Positions 16,184 through 25,873 of a stretch of 64,000 bases of DNA are shown piece after piece. The DNA is from Pyrinomonadaceae bacterium (GTDB lineage Bacteria > Acidobacteriota > Blastocatellia > Pyrinomonadales > Pyrinomonadaceae), in the NCBI GenBank assembly GCA_021463165.1, contig JAJTWY010000001.1:62001-126000 (forward strand), in the 5' to 3' direction. A program made the position numbers and the translations under genes. Each line of letters begins with the position of its first letter. Positions within the stretch are counted from its first letter, which is position 1. Below the pieces are notes generated by a model. It was not told the origin of the DNA and did no database searches. It was given only the letters and a program-made list of their open reading frames with translations.

Positions 16184-19162
16184 ATGAAGGAAAAGATCTT
16201 CACAAGTTGGAGCCTCATATGGCTCTTGGCGTCCGTCTTGTTCGTCACGGCCGGCGCCCTCAGCTTGTCTCAGCGGGCTTTTCAAAACCTGCCGCCGACT
16301 GACGGTATCCTGTGGAGCCTAAGGGCGGATGGCATCTACGCAGAGAAGGTCATTCCCGGGCTGGCCGGGTCGCGAGCCGGGATCCCGGTGGGTGCAAAGT
16401 TGATCGGGATCGGGCTGGATGAGGACAACATCGACCAGGTAACGTCACCTGCTGACGTACACATGTTCCTTGACGCGGCGGGTGTGGGCGGCAGTCTTAC
16501 ATACACTTTTCAAAAGCCTTTTTATGCGACCGCGGGAAAGGACTACGTAGCTGACCTTCGGAATATTGACCCTGTCGAACGCTGGACGCCGTCCATCATT
16601 TTCCTGACGATCGTTGGCTTCGTGTGGCTGGGCGTCGGGCTTTTTGTCCTTTTCAAGCAGGGCAGCAGTTCGCCATTTGTGCTGCATTTTGCGATGGTTT
16701 GCCTGGCAGCCTTCGTCTTTCACACTTATCGTTCGATCGGGCTCGGACGCGATTTTGATCTCGCTATCGATCTGCTCGACAATATCGCCCTCGCGTTCTT
16801 CGCCCCGCTATTCCTTCATTTCTGCATCCGTTATCCGGTAAGAAGTGACGTCTTCCTCGGTGAACGATGGAAGACCTATGCTCTATATATTCCGGCCCTG
16901 GCCCTTTCGGTGGCCTTGGTCGTTCTTTCCCTCGTGCCGCAGTTCTGGCCCGAATCGGGACTCGCCGCCAGCATGTCGGGCATCAGCGACAGACTGGGAT
17001 TGTTCGGCCTGTTCTACAGGGCAAACTTCTACCATTTTGTGTTGGGCGTTTCGACGGGTGCCGTGCTGCTGGTTTGGAGATTCTTTAAGAACCACCAGAC
17101 CGTCGTTCGGCAGCGACTAAAATGGGCGATGTGGGGCACGATCGTCGCGATCGTTCCTGTCTTGCTGATGCAGGTCATCGAGCGGGCGGGTATACAGATA
17201 CCTGACGACAACTTCAGCACCGCGATCACCACGCTGCCTCTCGCCCTGATCCCGTTGAGTTTTGGGCACTCGGTCGTTCGCTATCGATTAATGGATGTGG
17301 ACGTCGTTGTTCGCCGCGCACTCGTCTATGCGATGACGACCGTGGCGATCGCAATGATGATCGGTGCCGTAGCTCTCGGCCTTGTCTTCCTGGCCGTCGG
17401 CAACAACCTCTCGACCACCGAGATCACCCTCCGGGCACTGATCGCGATCGTCGCAATGGGCGCCATCGTGCTGATCAGCGAGCCGCTTAAGAAATTCCTC
17501 CAGGAACGTGCCGATCGATTTTTCTACGGCGAACGGTACGATCTTCGCCGAGGTCTGCTTGATTTTGGAAAGACGCTTTCGGCGACCACTGCCCTCGACC
17601 CGCTTCTTGACGGGCTTGCGGGACGGTTGAAACAGGTGCTCGACGTACAGAAGGTGGCTATATTTGTCGAGGACAGCCATGCACCCGAGCATTACCGATT
17701 GGCCAAGGCGGTAGAGCTGAGCGAGGACTATCGGATACCGCCCGATTTCAGGACGATGATCCGCCAAAAGTCGGCAGCCAAAGGTGTCGTCCGGGCCGAT
17801 GAGTTTGACTTCGTTGACCTGGACACTACCGCTACCGGAACAAATGGCAACGGTAATGGACATCCGGTCGTCCGTCAGGAGCTTCATTACTTCGTTCCAT
17901 GCGTTGCCGGAGGCCAGATGGTTGCCGTCATTGGCCTGGGCCGCGCAACGGATGGCTCGCTCCTATCATCCGAAGACCTCGATATTCTTAAGACTGTTTC
18001 CGGGTATATCGCCGTCGCGATCGAGAACAGCCGGCTCTATGGGCAGCAAAAGCAGCACACCGAGGAACTGGCTCTCTTGAAAGAATTCAACGAATCGATC
18101 GTCGAATCGGTAAACGTCGGACTGCTGGCTGTCGATGAGGATGGGCGGATCATTAGATGCAACTCGCCGTTCGAGCAAATGATGGGGCTCGATCGTGAAC
18201 AGGTGGTCGGACGACGTGTCGAAGAGGTCTTCGACGAAAGTTTTGCGTTAAATCTCGAAAGCATTCTTGGCAAATCACGCTGGCATCTCACCGAAGTTCG
18301 GAATGCATATAAGCTGCACACGTACGATCAAAGCGGCCGCTCGCTCATACTCAATGTTGCCGTTGCTCCGCTCCGGTCGGTCTCGAACCAACAGACTGGG
18401 GCCATTATCGTTCTCGAAAATGTGTCGTCCCGCGTCAGGCTCGAAGAGACGCTCCAGCAAAGTGAGAAATTATCCAGCATCGGCCTGCTGGCCGCAGGTG
18501 TCGCGCATGAAGTGAACACGCCGCTTACAGGTGTTTCGAGCTACACACAGATGCTTCTCGGGATGGTGCCCGAGACGGACCCCAAGCACGCCTTGCTCCA
18601 GAAAATGCAGCGACAGACCGATAGGGCAACCAATATCGTCGGCAACTTACTCAATTTCTCACGCACGGGCAATGCTGAGGAATTCTCCGAGATCAGTGTT
18701 AACAAGCTGCTCAACGACACGCTTCAGCTGCTCGAACCTCAGCTTCGCAAATCGAACATAGACATCAGGAAGGAATATGCGGAAGAGCTCCCGGCGATCC
18801 ACGGCAGCGGCGGCCGGCTCCAGCAGGTTTTCACAAATCTGATCTTGAATGCCCGTGACGCGATGTTCGAGACGGGCACGATAACCCTTAGAACTTATAG
18901 CGAAGATGAGAACGGTGTTGTCATCGAGGTACTCGATGACGGCGAAGGCATTCCAACCGAAAATCTTAAGAAGGTCTTCGATCCTTTCTTCACTACAAAG
19001 GGAGTTGGTAACGGAACGGGGCTCGGGCTTGCGGTATCATACGGCATCGTTCAGGAACATAATGGAACCATCGAGGTCAGCAGCACCGAAGGCAAAGGAA
19101 CGACCTTTAGATTGGTGTTCCCTTCCGGCAAACGCGGCGAACGGAAGCGCGCGGTTCGTTGA
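16184..19162 (+). CDS. Membrane sensor histidine kinase with PDZ-like, GAF and PAS domains
   Basis: A 992-residue two-component kinase. Order: N-terminal membrane helix (about 10-30), an extracytoplasmic PDZ-like segment (about 35-110, with PGLAGSRAGIPVGAKLIGIG), a block of about seven membrane helices (130-440), GAF (about 470-610) and PAS (about 640-740). The kinase core follows: H-box VAHEVNTPLTG with phosphorylatable His near residue 775, N-box NLILNARDAM, and G-boxes DDGEGIP and GTGLGLAVSYGI. No receiver domain and no adjacent response regulator gene are seen, so its partner must be encoded elsewhere. An in-frame TTG lies four codons earlier. Confidence 0.93.
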   Translation: MKEKIFTSWSLIWLLASVLFVTAGALSLSQRAFQNLPPTDGILWSLRADGIYAEKVIPGLAGSRAGIPVGAKLIGIGLDEDNIDQVTSPADVHMFLDAAGVGGSLTYTFQKPFYATAGKDYVADLRNIDPVERWTPSIIFLTIVGFVWLGVGLFVLFKQGSSSPFVLHFAMVCLAAFVFHTYRSIGLGRDFDLAIDLLDNIALAFFAPLFLHFCIRYPVRSDVFLGERWKTYALYIPALALSVALVVLSLVPQFWPESGLAASMSGISDRLGLFGLFYRANFYHFVLGVSTGAVLLVWRFFKNHQTVVRQRLKWAMWGTIVAIVPVLLMQVIERAGIQIPDDNFSTAITTLPLALIPLSFGHSVVRYRLMDVDVVVRRALVYAMTTVAIAMMIGAVALGLVFLAVGNNLSTTEITLRALIAIVAMGAIVLISEPLKKFLQERADRFFYGERYDLRRGLLDFGKTLSATTALDPLLDGLAGRLKQVLDVQKVAIFVEDSHAPEHYRLAKAVELSEDYRIPPDFRTMIRQKSAAKGVVRADEFDFVDLDTTATGTNGNGNGHPVVRQELHYFVPCVAGGQMVAVIGLGRATDGSLLSSEDLDILKTVSGYIAVAIENSRLYGQQKQHTEELALLKEFNESIVESVNVGLLAVDEDGRIIRCNSPFEQMMGLDREQVVGRRVEEVFDESFALNLESILGKSRWHLTEVRNAYKLHTYDQSGRSLILNVAVAPLRSVSNQQTGAIIVLENVSSRVRLEETLQQSEKLSSIGLLAAGVAHEVNTPLTGVSSYTQMLLGMVPETDPKHALLQKMQRQTDRATNIVGNLLNFSRTGNAEEFSEISVNKLLNDTLQLLEPQLRKSNIDIRKEYAEELPAIHGSGGRLQQVFTNLILNARDAMFETGTITLRTYSEDENGVVIEVLDDGEGIPTENLKKVFDPFFTTKGVGNGTGLGLAVSYGIVQEHNGTIEVSSTEGKGTTFRLVFPSGKRGERKRAVR

Positions 19163-19175
19163 TCCGTCCTTCCTT

Positions 19176-20414
19176 TCACTCTATCGATTCGACCCGAATA
19201 GTTCCCCGAAGATAGATCGCCACAAAAAAAGCTACCAGCATGATGCTTGCGGCAACCCAGAAGGTACGGTATAGCGTCGCGTCGTCGATCTGGTCTGCGA
19301 CATTATTCAGTAAGAATCCGCCCAAGACCGGGCCAATGACCCTCGCCAGGCTCGCCCCCGATTGCATTACGCCAAGCTTCCGGCCCTGATCCTGCTCGCT
19401 TGCGAGCTTCGATGCAAGGCTCGTCAGGCCCGGAGAAGCGAGCGAGTTACCGAAGGCCATAACGGCAGTCACCATAAGTAGAAGTATTAGGCCACCAACC
19501 GAGGGGCCGACAACCGGGATCGCGAAAAGGCTTGCGAACATCATCAAACAGCCGACCGAGACCAGGAGCGATTCACCAAACCGGCCGGCGAGCCGATCGA
19601 AGAGCATTCCCTGCGCAACGATCGCAACGATCCCGACAAACGCAAAAAGGTAGCCATTCTGCTCAGCCGAGAAGCCAAACCGAAAGGCCGTGTATAACAC
19701 GAACGCGTATGTCATGATCGAGAATGATGTTACGAGCAAGAAATACACGATATTTATCTCGCGAAAGGCCTTGTCACCAAAGGCATCCAGCATCAATGCT
19801 ACACGGTTCTTGTGCTCAGGAGTTTTTGCACGAGCCTCGGCCGGCAGAGACTCAGGGAGTATGAAATAGAGAACGATCGCGTTTGTCAGGGAGAGAACCG
19901 CCGCAAAGAAGAAGGGGACGTGGACGCCATAGCGGCTCAGTATCCCGGCGAGTGCCGGGCCGAAAACAAAGCCCAGTCCAAATGCGGCACCAAAAAGCCC
20001 CATACCTTTGGCTCTGTTCTCTTTCGAAGTAACATCCGCGATGTAGGCTTGCGCGGTGGCGATATTTCCGCCAGTGATACCGCCAACGATCCGCCCGATG
20101 AAAACTAAGGCGAGTGTATCCGCGAGCCCGATCAAAAAATACCCGACAGCAGACCCGAGGATGCTAAAGAACAGGATCGGCCGTCTGCCATAAACGTCTG
20201 AGAGCCGGCCGAGAAGGGGAGAGAAAAAGAACTGCATCAGAGAATACGTTGCAACGAGAAAGCCTATCTGGCGGGGAGTTGCGTTGTAAGGAGCAGTGTT
20301 CGCGTAATACGGGAGAACGGGGATCACCATCCCAAATCCGACCAGGTCGATAAATACCGTGATGAAAATGATCATCAGGGGCGGTGTGAAAAACTTTTCT
20401 TCCGGTTTCCGCAT
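19176..20414 (-). CDS. MFS transporter, TetA-like DHA1 family
   Basis: A 412-residue, twelve-helix inner-membrane protein. Signature pieces are FGMVIPVLPYYA (helix 1), GRLSDVYGRRPILF (motif A between helices 2 and 3), GRIVGGITGGNIATAQAYIAD and GFVFGPALAGIL (antiporter motif C-like). These resemble tetracycline/multidrug proton antiporters, but the substrate cannot be read from sequence. It converges with the histidine kinase gene and is divergent from the M61 peptidase gene. A 9-base palindrome lies in its upstream region. Confidence 0.92.
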   Translation of the reverse strand: MRKPEEKFFTPPLMIIFITVFIDLVGFGMVIPVLPYYANTAPYNATPRQIGFLVATYSLMQFFFSPLLGRLSDVYGRRPILFFSILGSAVGYFLIGLADTLALVFIGRIVGGITGGNIATAQAYIADVTSKENRAKGMGLFGAAFGLGFVFGPALAGILSRYGVHVPFFFAAVLSLTNAIVLYFILPESLPAEARAKTPEHKNRVALMLDAFGDKAFREINIVYFLLVTSFSIMTYAFVLYTAFRFGFSAEQNGYLFAFVGIVAIVAQGMLFDRLAGRFGESLLVSVGCLMMFASLFAIPVVGPSVGGLILLLMVTAVMAFGNSLASPGLTSLASKLASEQDQGRKLGVMQSGASLARVIGPVLGGFLLNNVADQIDDATLYRTFWVAASIMLVAFFVAIYLRGTIRVESIE

Positions 20415-20449
20415 TTTCCATTACCTGCCGCGAGACGGCCCCATCGGGT

Positions 20450-20470
20450 ATCCGGACAACCTGTCCGGAT
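20450..20470. promoter_or_regulatory. Perfect inverted repeat upstream of the MFS gene
   Basis: ATCCGGACA (20450-20458) and TGTCCGGAT (20462-20470) form a 9-base perfect inverted repeat with a 3-base centre, 36 bases upstream of the transporter ATG. Such spacing suits a repressor operator or a strong leader hairpin. No adjacent regulator gene is visible. Confidence 0.45.
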
Positions 20471-20594
20471 CGCGAGGGTCGATAACCCTTAGAGGCCGCT
20501 GCCGAGAAAGTTTAGCAAATAAATGAAACATATGTAGAATATTGAGTTTGAACCGTTTTGTCCGAAACTCTTTCTCGGAGCCATTTGCTGAAGA

Positions 20595-22442
20595 ATGATT
20601 AGACCGACACTTGTATTCGCATTTCTCGCCGTTATCTTTTTCTCTATGAACCAGGAAATCCCTGCTCAAAAGAAGCCGGTAAAGCCAAAGCCAACACCTG
20701 AGGTGAAAGCGGTACCGCCGGATGTCAGCTTTGTAGTTTCGATGCCCAAGCCCTGGACACACCTGCTTGAGGTCGAGATGACGGTGAAATGGGATCAAAT
20801 GCCCGAAAAAGCAGATCTCAGGATGCCTGTCTGGACGCCCGGGAGCTATCTGGTTAGAGAATATTCGCGGCATGTCCAGAATTTTTCAGCGAAGGACTCG
20901 GCGGGTGCCGACCTGGCGTGGACAAAATCCAGCAAGAACACATGGCAGATCGAGACCAAGGGGTCGAAACAGATAACCGTCAAATACTGGGTCTATTCCA
21001 ACGAACTGACGGTGCGAACCAATGAACTGAACGACGAGCACGCATTTTGGAACAACTCGGCGACGTTGTTCTTCGTCAAGGGCCATCTGAATATCCCGGC
21101 GACGGTCAAAGTGATTCCATATGGCAACTGGCGGGTGGCAACAGGCCTGCCGCCGATCGCGGGCGAGCAGAATACGTTCCGTGCCGAGAATTTTGACATA
21201 CTTTACGACGCGCCCTTTGAGGTCAGCGATTTCAAGGAGTTCAAATTCGACGTTCACGGCAAACCGCACCGTTTCGTGATCTCCGGCGACGGCAATTACG
21301 ACCTGCCGAAGCTCGCAGCCGATACAGCGAAGATCTGCGAGGCAGCCTACGCGATATTCGGAGAATTCGACTTCAACGACTATACATTCATAGTAAACCT
21401 CCAGGGCGGTGGCGGACTCGAACACCTTAACTCGACCGCTCTGCAAACCAGCCGCTTCGGCTTCAGGCCGGATTCACGTTACAAAGGATTTCTTGGCCTT
21501 GTTGCCCACGAATACTTTCATGCGTGGAATGTTAAGCGGATGCGGCCCGATGTCCTGGGGCCATTCGACTACGAGAACGAAAACTACACACGGCTCCTAT
21601 GGGTGGCCGAAGGCGGAACCGAGTATTACTCCAATCTTCTCCTTCTGCGCGCCGGGCTGATCTCGGACCGGGAGTTTCTCAGGCAGCGGGCGGCTGGCAT
21701 TCAGGCGCTGCAGAATCGGCCCGGACGCTTTGAAACAAGCCTCGAGGCCGCTAGCTTTGATGCCTGGATCAAATATTATCGTCAGGACGAGAATGCGATA
21801 AACAATCAGATCTCCTACTACGACAAAGGCGAGATCGTTCAGATGCTGCTCGATATGACCATCCGCTCGGCCTCCAACGGCACAAAGTCGCTCGACGATG
21901 TGATGCGGTATTTGTGGACAGATTTCTACAAGAAAGGAAAGAATTTTTCTTCGGCCGATTATCAGAAGGGCTGTGAGATGGCCGCCGGAGTCAGTTTGGA
22001 CGATTTCTTCTCAAAATATGTACGTGGTGTCGCCGAGATCGATTACAACGCGATCGCCGCTCCGTTCGGACTTGAGCTCAACGTCAAGACCCCGAACGCG
22101 GCCCGAGCCTACCTAGGCGCAGATACCGCGGAGGCGGACGGCCGTCTGAACATTCGATCGATCGCTGCCGGTACTCCCGCCTACGATCAGGGCCTGAATA
22201 CCGGTGACCAGATCGTTGCGATTGACGGAAATCGGGCGAGTGCGGCCTTCTTACAAAGCTATCTGAATGAAAAGACGCCCGGTGACAAGGTTCGGCTGAC
22301 CATCTTCAGGTTCGACCGGCTTCGTGACTTTGACTTTACGCTCGGGGCAGATACTCGAAAACAGTGTGATCTCGCTCCGGTTGCGAACCCGACCGATGAT
22401 CAGCGACGGCTCTATAAGCAGTTATTTAATGCCGACCTCTAG
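20595..22442 (+). CDS. M61 family metallopeptidase with C-terminal PDZ domain
   Basis: A 615-residue exported zinc aminopeptidase (glycyl aminopeptidase-like). A signal peptide ends near NQEIPAQKK. The N-terminal beta domain (about 40-200) is followed by the catalytic domain with HEYFHAWNVKRMRP (HExxH zinc site near residue 300) and the downstream Glu ligand in AEGGTEYY. A PDZ domain occupies about 500-590 (RLNIRSIAAGTPAYDQGLNTGD, quoted in part). The substrate is probably periplasmic peptides. The downstream lipoprotein starts five bases after its stop. Confidence 0.93.
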   Translation: MIRPTLVFAFLAVIFFSMNQEIPAQKKPVKPKPTPEVKAVPPDVSFVVSMPKPWTHLLEVEMTVKWDQMPEKADLRMPVWTPGSYLVREYSRHVQNFSAKDSAGADLAWTKSSKNTWQIETKGSKQITVKYWVYSNELTVRTNELNDEHAFWNNSATLFFVKGHLNIPATVKVIPYGNWRVATGLPPIAGEQNTFRAENFDILYDAPFEVSDFKEFKFDVHGKPHRFVISGDGNYDLPKLAADTAKICEAAYAIFGEFDFNDYTFIVNLQGGGGLEHLNSTALQTSRFGFRPDSRYKGFLGLVAHEYFHAWNVKRMRPDVLGPFDYENENYTRLLWVAEGGTEYYSNLLLLRAGLISDREFLRQRAAGIQALQNRPGRFETSLEAASFDAWIKYYRQDENAINNQISYYDKGEIVQMLLDMTIRSASNGTKSLDDVMRYLWTDFYKKGKNFSSADYQKGCEMAAGVSLDDFFSKYVRGVAEIDYNAIAAPFGLELNVKTPNAARAYLGADTAEADGRLNIRSIAAGTPAYDQGLNTGDQIVAIDGNRASAAFLQSYLNEKTPGDKVRLTIFRFDRLRDFDFTLGADTRKQCDLAPVANPTDDQRRLYKQLFNADL

Positions 22443-22446
22443 TTTC

Positions 22447-23745
22447 ATGCGATCAGCTCGTATCCCGATCAGCATTCTTGTCCTCTTGTCTGCGCTCGCT
22501 TCGGGTTGCGGCACCAATGTCTTTCAGGCATCGAATACCGGACCGATTACCCTGGGTAGCATACCGGCCGTACGGCTAAACTTCAGATACGAACCTGACG
22601 TTCCTCCGCCAGCGACCGATGCCGCGAAGCCGTCCGGCGAGGAAAGAAACGAAGCTGTCCAAGCCGATTTCGATAATTCTCGCCCTCAGGAGATACTCGA
22701 CAAGACCATTTCATCGCCCGATAAGAAGCGGATCGCAGCGGTATATCACAAGGTCACGGACTATAGCTCAGAGTACAGGCTGGATATGTACGGGGCTGAT
22801 GGCAAGCTGATCCGCAAGATGACGTCGGACACGATGGCGGTCCACTTTCCCGATACTATCGTTTGGTCTCCGGATTCTTCAACTATCGCATTTGTCGCCA
22901 TGATCAGGGTCGTCGCACCGGATCTCGGGCTCACTTCGCCAACACCGCCTCCCGCGTCTGGAACAGATCCCGATCCGTCGTTGGACGCGAATAGCCAAGT
23001 CGAACCGACTCCGACGCCGCCGACGCCCGCTCCCGCCGTACCCACGGGTATTCTTACGTTTCGAACTGAACAGATCTATACGGCAAACGCCGACGGTGCC
23101 GCCCTCCGGCCAATAACAGAGAACGAAGGACTGATCTATTTCTATTACGCCTGGTCGCCTGACAGCTCGATGCTTCTGGCCCTGGCGGCTACAATGCGGG
23201 AATGGAAGTACCTGGAAGTAGTCTCGTCGGGCAAAGGCGAAGCAATGGTCCCTCAGGGCCGTTTGCGTATCATTGAGAGGAACGGGCGAGAGCGAAGGCT
23301 CGATGACAACCTGACCGCGGTCCGGCCAGTATGGTCGCCGGATTCGACCAAGGTCGCAGCAGCATACGATACCCAGATCCGAATTTATGATGCCGCGGGC
23401 GTTAATCCGACACAGGCAGCGATCCCGCTGAGGAATCAGCTTCTGATCTCGTCCCAGGCATACGACCGTGAGCAGCAGCGGATCTCGCAGGCCGCTAACC
23501 CCGATCCTAACGCTCAACCGGCGGCTCCGACGACCCCCGAACAGCTTTCGACCCTTCCCGATGAGAAGCTCCTGGTATCGTATAACCCGATCGTCGAGAT
23601 CGCCTGGTCAGCAGACGAATTGCTATATTTGCAGACCGCTTATTTGAAGCGAATGAAGAACGAAGCCGACAGCGTCCGGAGCTTCTCCCGATGGCATCGG
23701 CTGGTGTTCACCGCGCAGCCGGCTCTGCCATCCAACAAACCATGA
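22447..23745 (+). CDS. Lipoprotein with TolB-like beta-propeller repeats
   Basis: A 432-residue protein with a lipobox (ALASGC) about 20 residues from ATG 22447. Three WSPDS repeats (WSPDSSTIAFVA, WSPDSSMLLALAA, WSPDSTKVAAAYD) mark PD40/TolB-type propeller blades. A Pro/Thr-rich linker lies near residues 160-200. An earlier ATG at 22429 would overlap the M61 stop. It is followed by the DinB gene with a four-base ATGA overlap. Probably membrane-anchored in the periplasm; the binding partner is unknown. Confidence 0.82.
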   Translation: MRSARIPISILVLLSALASGCGTNVFQASNTGPITLGSIPAVRLNFRYEPDVPPPATDAAKPSGEERNEAVQADFDNSRPQEILDKTISSPDKKRIAAVYHKVTDYSSEYRLDMYGADGKLIRKMTSDTMAVHFPDTIVWSPDSSTIAFVAMIRVVAPDLGLTSPTPPPASGTDPDPSLDANSQVEPTPTPPTPAPAVPTGILTFRTEQIYTANADGAALRPITENEGLIYFYYAWSPDSSMLLALAATMREWKYLEVVSSGKGEAMVPQGRLRIIERNGRERRLDDNLTAVRPVWSPDSTKVAAAYDTQIRIYDAAGVNPTQAAIPLRNQLLISSQAYDREQQRISQAANPDPNAQPAAPTTPEQLSTLPDEKLLVSYNPIVEIAWSADELLYLQTAYLKRMKNEADSVRSFSRWHRLVFTAQPALPSNKP

Positions 23746-24281
23746 GATATGAATCAATAGCCGATATTTATTCGGAAAACGCAAGCGTACGCGAGCGGCT
23801 TCTTTCAGTCCTCAGCGGCGTTCGATCGGACGAAGCTGGCCGATTGCCGGAGGATGGAGGTTGGAGCGTTCAGCAGATCGCCGAACACCTGGCGATCGTT
23901 AACAACGGTATTAGCCGAATATGCGCGAAGCTGATAAGCGCAGCGAAGGAAACAGGCAGGACTTCGGACGGCAGCTTTGCGATCTCGCCGAGATTTCAGC
24001 AAAGTTTGAATTTACTTTCGACACAAAAAGCTGAGGCGCCTGACCGCGTTGTGCCCGGCGGGAATATCCCGGTCGAGGATTCGGTTGGCAGACTTGCCGA
24101 AGCAGCCGATGCGTTAGGATCGATGCGACATGACATGGAACGCACCGACCTGGACGGCCATACATTCCCGCATCCGTATTTTGGTGAACTCACCGCAAGC
24201 GAGTGGCTGGTCGTTTGCGGACTGCATGAGGCCCGGCATACGCAGCAGATAGAACGGCTGCTCGAACGAATAAGACGATAA
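23742..24281 (+). CDS. DinB family protein
   Basis: A 179-residue four-helix DinB-like protein. The metal-site histidines are seen in IAEHLAIVN, near FPHPYFGELTASEWL, and in the C-terminal GLHEARHTQQIE, the typical three-His pattern. Such proteins often act as thiol-dependent transferases or have unknown hydrolytic roles. The ATG overlaps the lipoprotein stop codon, so it is translationally coupled. A second, distinct DinB protein is encoded at 38.2 kb. Confidence 0.88.
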   Translation: MRYESIADIYSENASVRERLLSVLSGVRSDEAGRLPEDGGWSVQQIAEHLAIVNNGISRICAKLISAAKETGRTSDGSFAISPRFQQSLNLLSTQKAEAPDRVVPGGNIPVEDSVGRLAEAADALGSMRHDMERTDLDGHTFPHPYFGELTASEWLVVCGLHEARHTQQIERLLERIRR

Positions 24282-24285
24282 AAAT

Positions 24286-24314
24286 CCCGGCTGAAAGGAG
24301 GGGATCCAGCCGGG
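24286..24314 (-). terminator. Hairpin with minus-strand T-run after dinB-like gene
   Basis: CCCGGCTG (24286-24293) pairs with CAGCCGGG (24307-24314) around a 13-base loop. Read on the minus strand, the stem is followed by ATTTTTAT, an intrinsic terminator layout. On the plus strand the stem is not followed by T residues. It would stop antisense transcription into the DinB gene. No minus-strand gene that it serves is present, so its purpose is unclear. Confidence 0.5.
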
Positions 24315-24530
24315 TAACGGACTTCAAACTATCATCATTGCGAACTGACTATCGGCACGTCTGAAGCCAAACATGTGATGTATCATCCGATGGGAATCGT
24401 TGCTAATAAAGCAGCGATCTTTTTGCTCACCCATCTCGCGTTGATCATCTAACACCGGCGCACGATTCCTTTGAATAAGAATGTTTTGTAATATCAATAA
24501 ACAAAACTGACGTTTGTCACCCTGGATGCT

Positions 24531-25829
24531 ATGGATAAATTCAAGGTTCGCGGCGGTAAGCCGTTGCGGGGAAGGATCGAGATCGGCGGTGCGAAGAACT
24601 CCGCACTGCCCTGCCTTGCGGCAACTTTGCTCACCGCGGACACGGTAACGCTTCACAACGTACCCTATGTTAGAGATCTCATCACCCAACGCCGACTCCT
24701 CGAAGACCTTGGCGCCACTGTCCTGACGCCGGAACTCCGAACGCACAAGGTAACCGCCGGAAATATTGAGGTTTTCGAGGCTCCATACCATTTGGTCAAG
24801 ACAATGCGGGCAAGCGTTCTGGCACTCGGGCCGCTGCTCGGGCGTTTTGGCCAGGCAAAGGTCAGCTTGCCCGGAGGATGTGCAATCGGTACGCGGCCGA
24901 TCGACCTGCACTTGAAAGCATTTGAACAGCTCGGAGCGACGGTATCACTCGAATCCGGCGATGTCGTTGCCCGGGCGCCAAAAGGCCGGCTGGTTGGCAG
25001 CGTTATTGATTTTGAAAAAGTGACGGTAACCGGTACCGAGAACGTGATGATGGCGGCTGCTCTCGCGAAAGGAGCGACGACGATCCGAAATGCCGCTGAG
25101 GAACCGGAAATCGAAGACCTGGCCGAATTGATGAACAAGATGGGAGCCCGGATAAAAGGCGCCGGCACATCGACCATCACCATCGAAGGCGTCGAAGGCC
25201 TGGGCGGAGCCGAACATACGATCATTCCCGACCGGATCGAGACGGGAACTTTCATGGTCGCCGCCGCGATCACGGATGGTGAGATCGAGATCCGAAGCTG
25301 CCGCCCCGATCATCTGACCGCTGTCATAGAAAAGCTTCGCGAAGCGGGTGTCGAGATCGATGAACTGAATCCGAGCACGCTTCTCGTACGACGTTCGTCG
25401 GCGGGACTCGTCGCAAGGGACGTAACGACCGAACCGCACCCGAACTTCCCGACCGACATGCAGGCCCAATACATGGCTCTGATGACGCAGGCCGACGGGG
25501 AATCGAAAGTGATCGAAACGATCTTCGAAAATCGATTTATGCACGCGTCCGAACTTATCCGGATGGGAGCGGATATCGCGATCAGCGGCAACACTGCTGT
25601 GGTACGAGGTAAACGCCGGCTGATGGGCGCACCGATCCTCGCATCTGATCTCAGAGCCTCGGCATCGCTCGTTCTGGCCGCACTCTGTGCCGATGGCGAG
25701 ACGGTCATCGACCGCGTTTACCATATCGACCGCGGGTATGAAACTATCGTTAGAAAACTAAGGAGCCTCGGAGCCGATATCGAGCGCATCAAAGAAGGGC
25801 TGGTCGCGGAGGTTGAAACCGAAGTCTGA
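24531..25829 (+). CDS. murA: UDP-N-acetylglucosamine 1-carboxyvinyltransferase
   Basis: First committed step of peptidoglycan synthesis: transfer of enolpyruvate from PEP to UDP-GlcNAc. The 432-residue protein has GGKPLRGRIEIGGAKNSALP at the N-terminus and the active-site loop LPGGCAIGTRPIDLH with catalytic Cys117. Because Cys rather than Asp is present, the enzyme is predicted to be fosfomycin-sensitive. The closing HIDRGYE motif is present. The start ATG is the family start. It is preceded by a 249-base gap holding only the hairpin at 24286-24314. Confidence 0.97.
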   Translation: MDKFKVRGGKPLRGRIEIGGAKNSALPCLAATLLTADTVTLHNVPYVRDLITQRRLLEDLGATVLTPELRTHKVTAGNIEVFEAPYHLVKTMRASVLALGPLLGRFGQAKVSLPGGCAIGTRPIDLHLKAFEQLGATVSLESGDVVARAPKGRLVGSVIDFEKVTVTGTENVMMAAALAKGATTIRNAAEEPEIEDLAELMNKMGARIKGAGTSTITIEGVEGLGGAEHTIIPDRIETGTFMVAAAITDGEIEIRSCRPDHLTAVIEKLREAGVEIDELNPSTLLVRRSSAGLVARDVTTEPHPNFPTDMQAQYMALMTQADGESKVIETIFENRFMHASELIRMGADIAISGNTAVVRGKRRLMGAPILASDLRASASLVLAALCADGETVIDRVYHIDRGYETIVRKLRSLGADIERIKEGLVAEVETEV

Positions 25830-25873
25830 ACAGCTCCGCTGATCGGTCGTCTTTGATCGCCGGATATGATTAA

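Noticed and set aside
15975..16187. 70-codon plus-strand frame between the barrel protein and the histidine kinase
   Set aside because: Low-complexity start, no motif, and overlap with the kinase start. Considered chance.
20421..20873. 150-codon minus-strand frame between and across the MFS and M61 genes
   Set aside because: Overlaps the M61 start region and the palindromic control region; His/Arg-rich, without family similarity.
24945..25724. 259-codon minus-strand frame opposite murA
   Set aside because: Complete overlap with a certain gene and Arg/Asp-rich mirror composition. No recognisable domain.
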